Origin: Clostridiales bacterium | GTDB lineage: Bacteria; Bacillota; Clostridia; Oscillospirales; Oscillospiraceae | Length of the DNA stretch: 14,086 nt | Direction of reading: 5' to 3' | Assembly (NCBI GenBank): GCA_020861055.1 | Contig: JAJBTD010000045.1 | Span: 1-14,086 of the forward strand | In this document: positions 13,972 through 14,086 of the stretch, piece after piece | Layout: the number at the start of each line of letters is the position of its first letter | Position numbering within the stretch: position 1 is the stretch's first letter | Notes under the pieces: model-generated | Database searches by the model: none | The model's input: the letters and a program-made list of their open reading frames with translations, nothing else | What the model was told of the DNA's origin: nothing | Program-made: the position numbers and the translations under genes

Positions 13972-14086
13972 GTGGCTCCCCTTTTATCTTAAAATATTGC
14001 TTTTATAAACGTGTGCTTTCTCCGCCCAGGGGGGTGTAGGTTCGTCAATCATACTTTACACTTAGGGAAAGAAGAAAGGACAACTT
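13972..14086 (+). promoter_or_regulatory. Leader of a divergent + strand gene starting beyond the window
   Basis: The last bases carry AAAGGA (14075-14080) in a purine-rich stretch, placed as a ribosome binding site for a start codon at or just after 14086. The region is AT-rich, with TATAAA at 14004-14009 but no good -35 partner. The next gene could belong to galactose metabolism, but nothing in the window shows it. Confidence 0.35.

Noticed and set aside
14004..14017. Candidate cre (CcpA) site near the galK promoter
   Set aside because: Only the central CG and a few other positions fit the TGWNANCGNTNWCA consensus; four of the fixed positions are wrong.
14034..14061. GTGTA / TACAC inverted words in the divergent leader
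   Set aside because: Only 5 bp each with an 18-bp gap; expected by chance.

Overview
The window reads as a chromosomal segment of a GC-rich Gram-positive anaerobe of the Clostridia (Bacillota), most likely an Oscillospiraceae-type gut bacterium. That is an inference from AGGAGG-type ribosome binding sites, TTGACA/TATAAT promoters, a Gram-positive PstS lipoprotein with a long acidic linker, RNase M5, the Bacillota-type (class II) GalT, and an intergenic palindromic repeat of a kind common in that group. No rRNA, tRNA, CRISPR array, transposase or phage gene was seen.

Layout. (1) 1-336: leader with a cloverleaf-like palindromic repeat (62-140), four 11-bp direct repeats resembling a PhoP (Pho) box (151-190) and a -10 element. 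(2) 337-4595: complete phosphate uptake operon pstS-pstC-pstA-pstB-phoU on the + strand, with a strong hairpin between pstS and pstC and a 15-bp terminator after phoU. (3) 6770-4657, - strand: metal efflux operon, a stand-alone 72-aa HMA metal-binding protein followed by a Zn/Cd/Pb-type P1B ATPase, behind a consensus promoter with an ArsR/SmtB-type operator. (4) 7007-8666, + strand: holA (DNA polymerase III delta) and rnmV (RNase M5); holA carries an in-frame TAG at codon 179. (5) 9235-8657, - strand: HD-domain hydrolase, whose 3' end overlaps that of rnmV. (6) 9497-10147, + strand: rpe, with a terminator that can also serve the converging - strand genes. (7) 13854-10222, - strand: galK-galT, then two small membrane proteins of unknown function that have their own promoter. 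(8) 13972-14086: divergent leader, probably of a + strand gene starting just past the window.

How they work together. PstS captures phosphate, PstC/PstA form the channel, PstB powers it, and PhoU couples transport to phosphate signalling; the Pho-box repeats suggest PhoR-PhoP control. The small HMA protein probably delivers metal to, or senses metal for, the ATPase, with de-repression by metal through an ArsR-family repressor encoded elsewhere. GalK and GalT are the first two Leloir enzymes; galE is not in the window.

Most of this is ordinary core genome. The most surprising observation is the amber codon inside holA, normally an essential gene, with an otherwise perfectly open frame on both sides. 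Next are the operator architectures (Pho box, SmtB-like site, palindrome over the -10 of the small membrane-protein genes) and that conserved uncharacterised membrane-protein pair.
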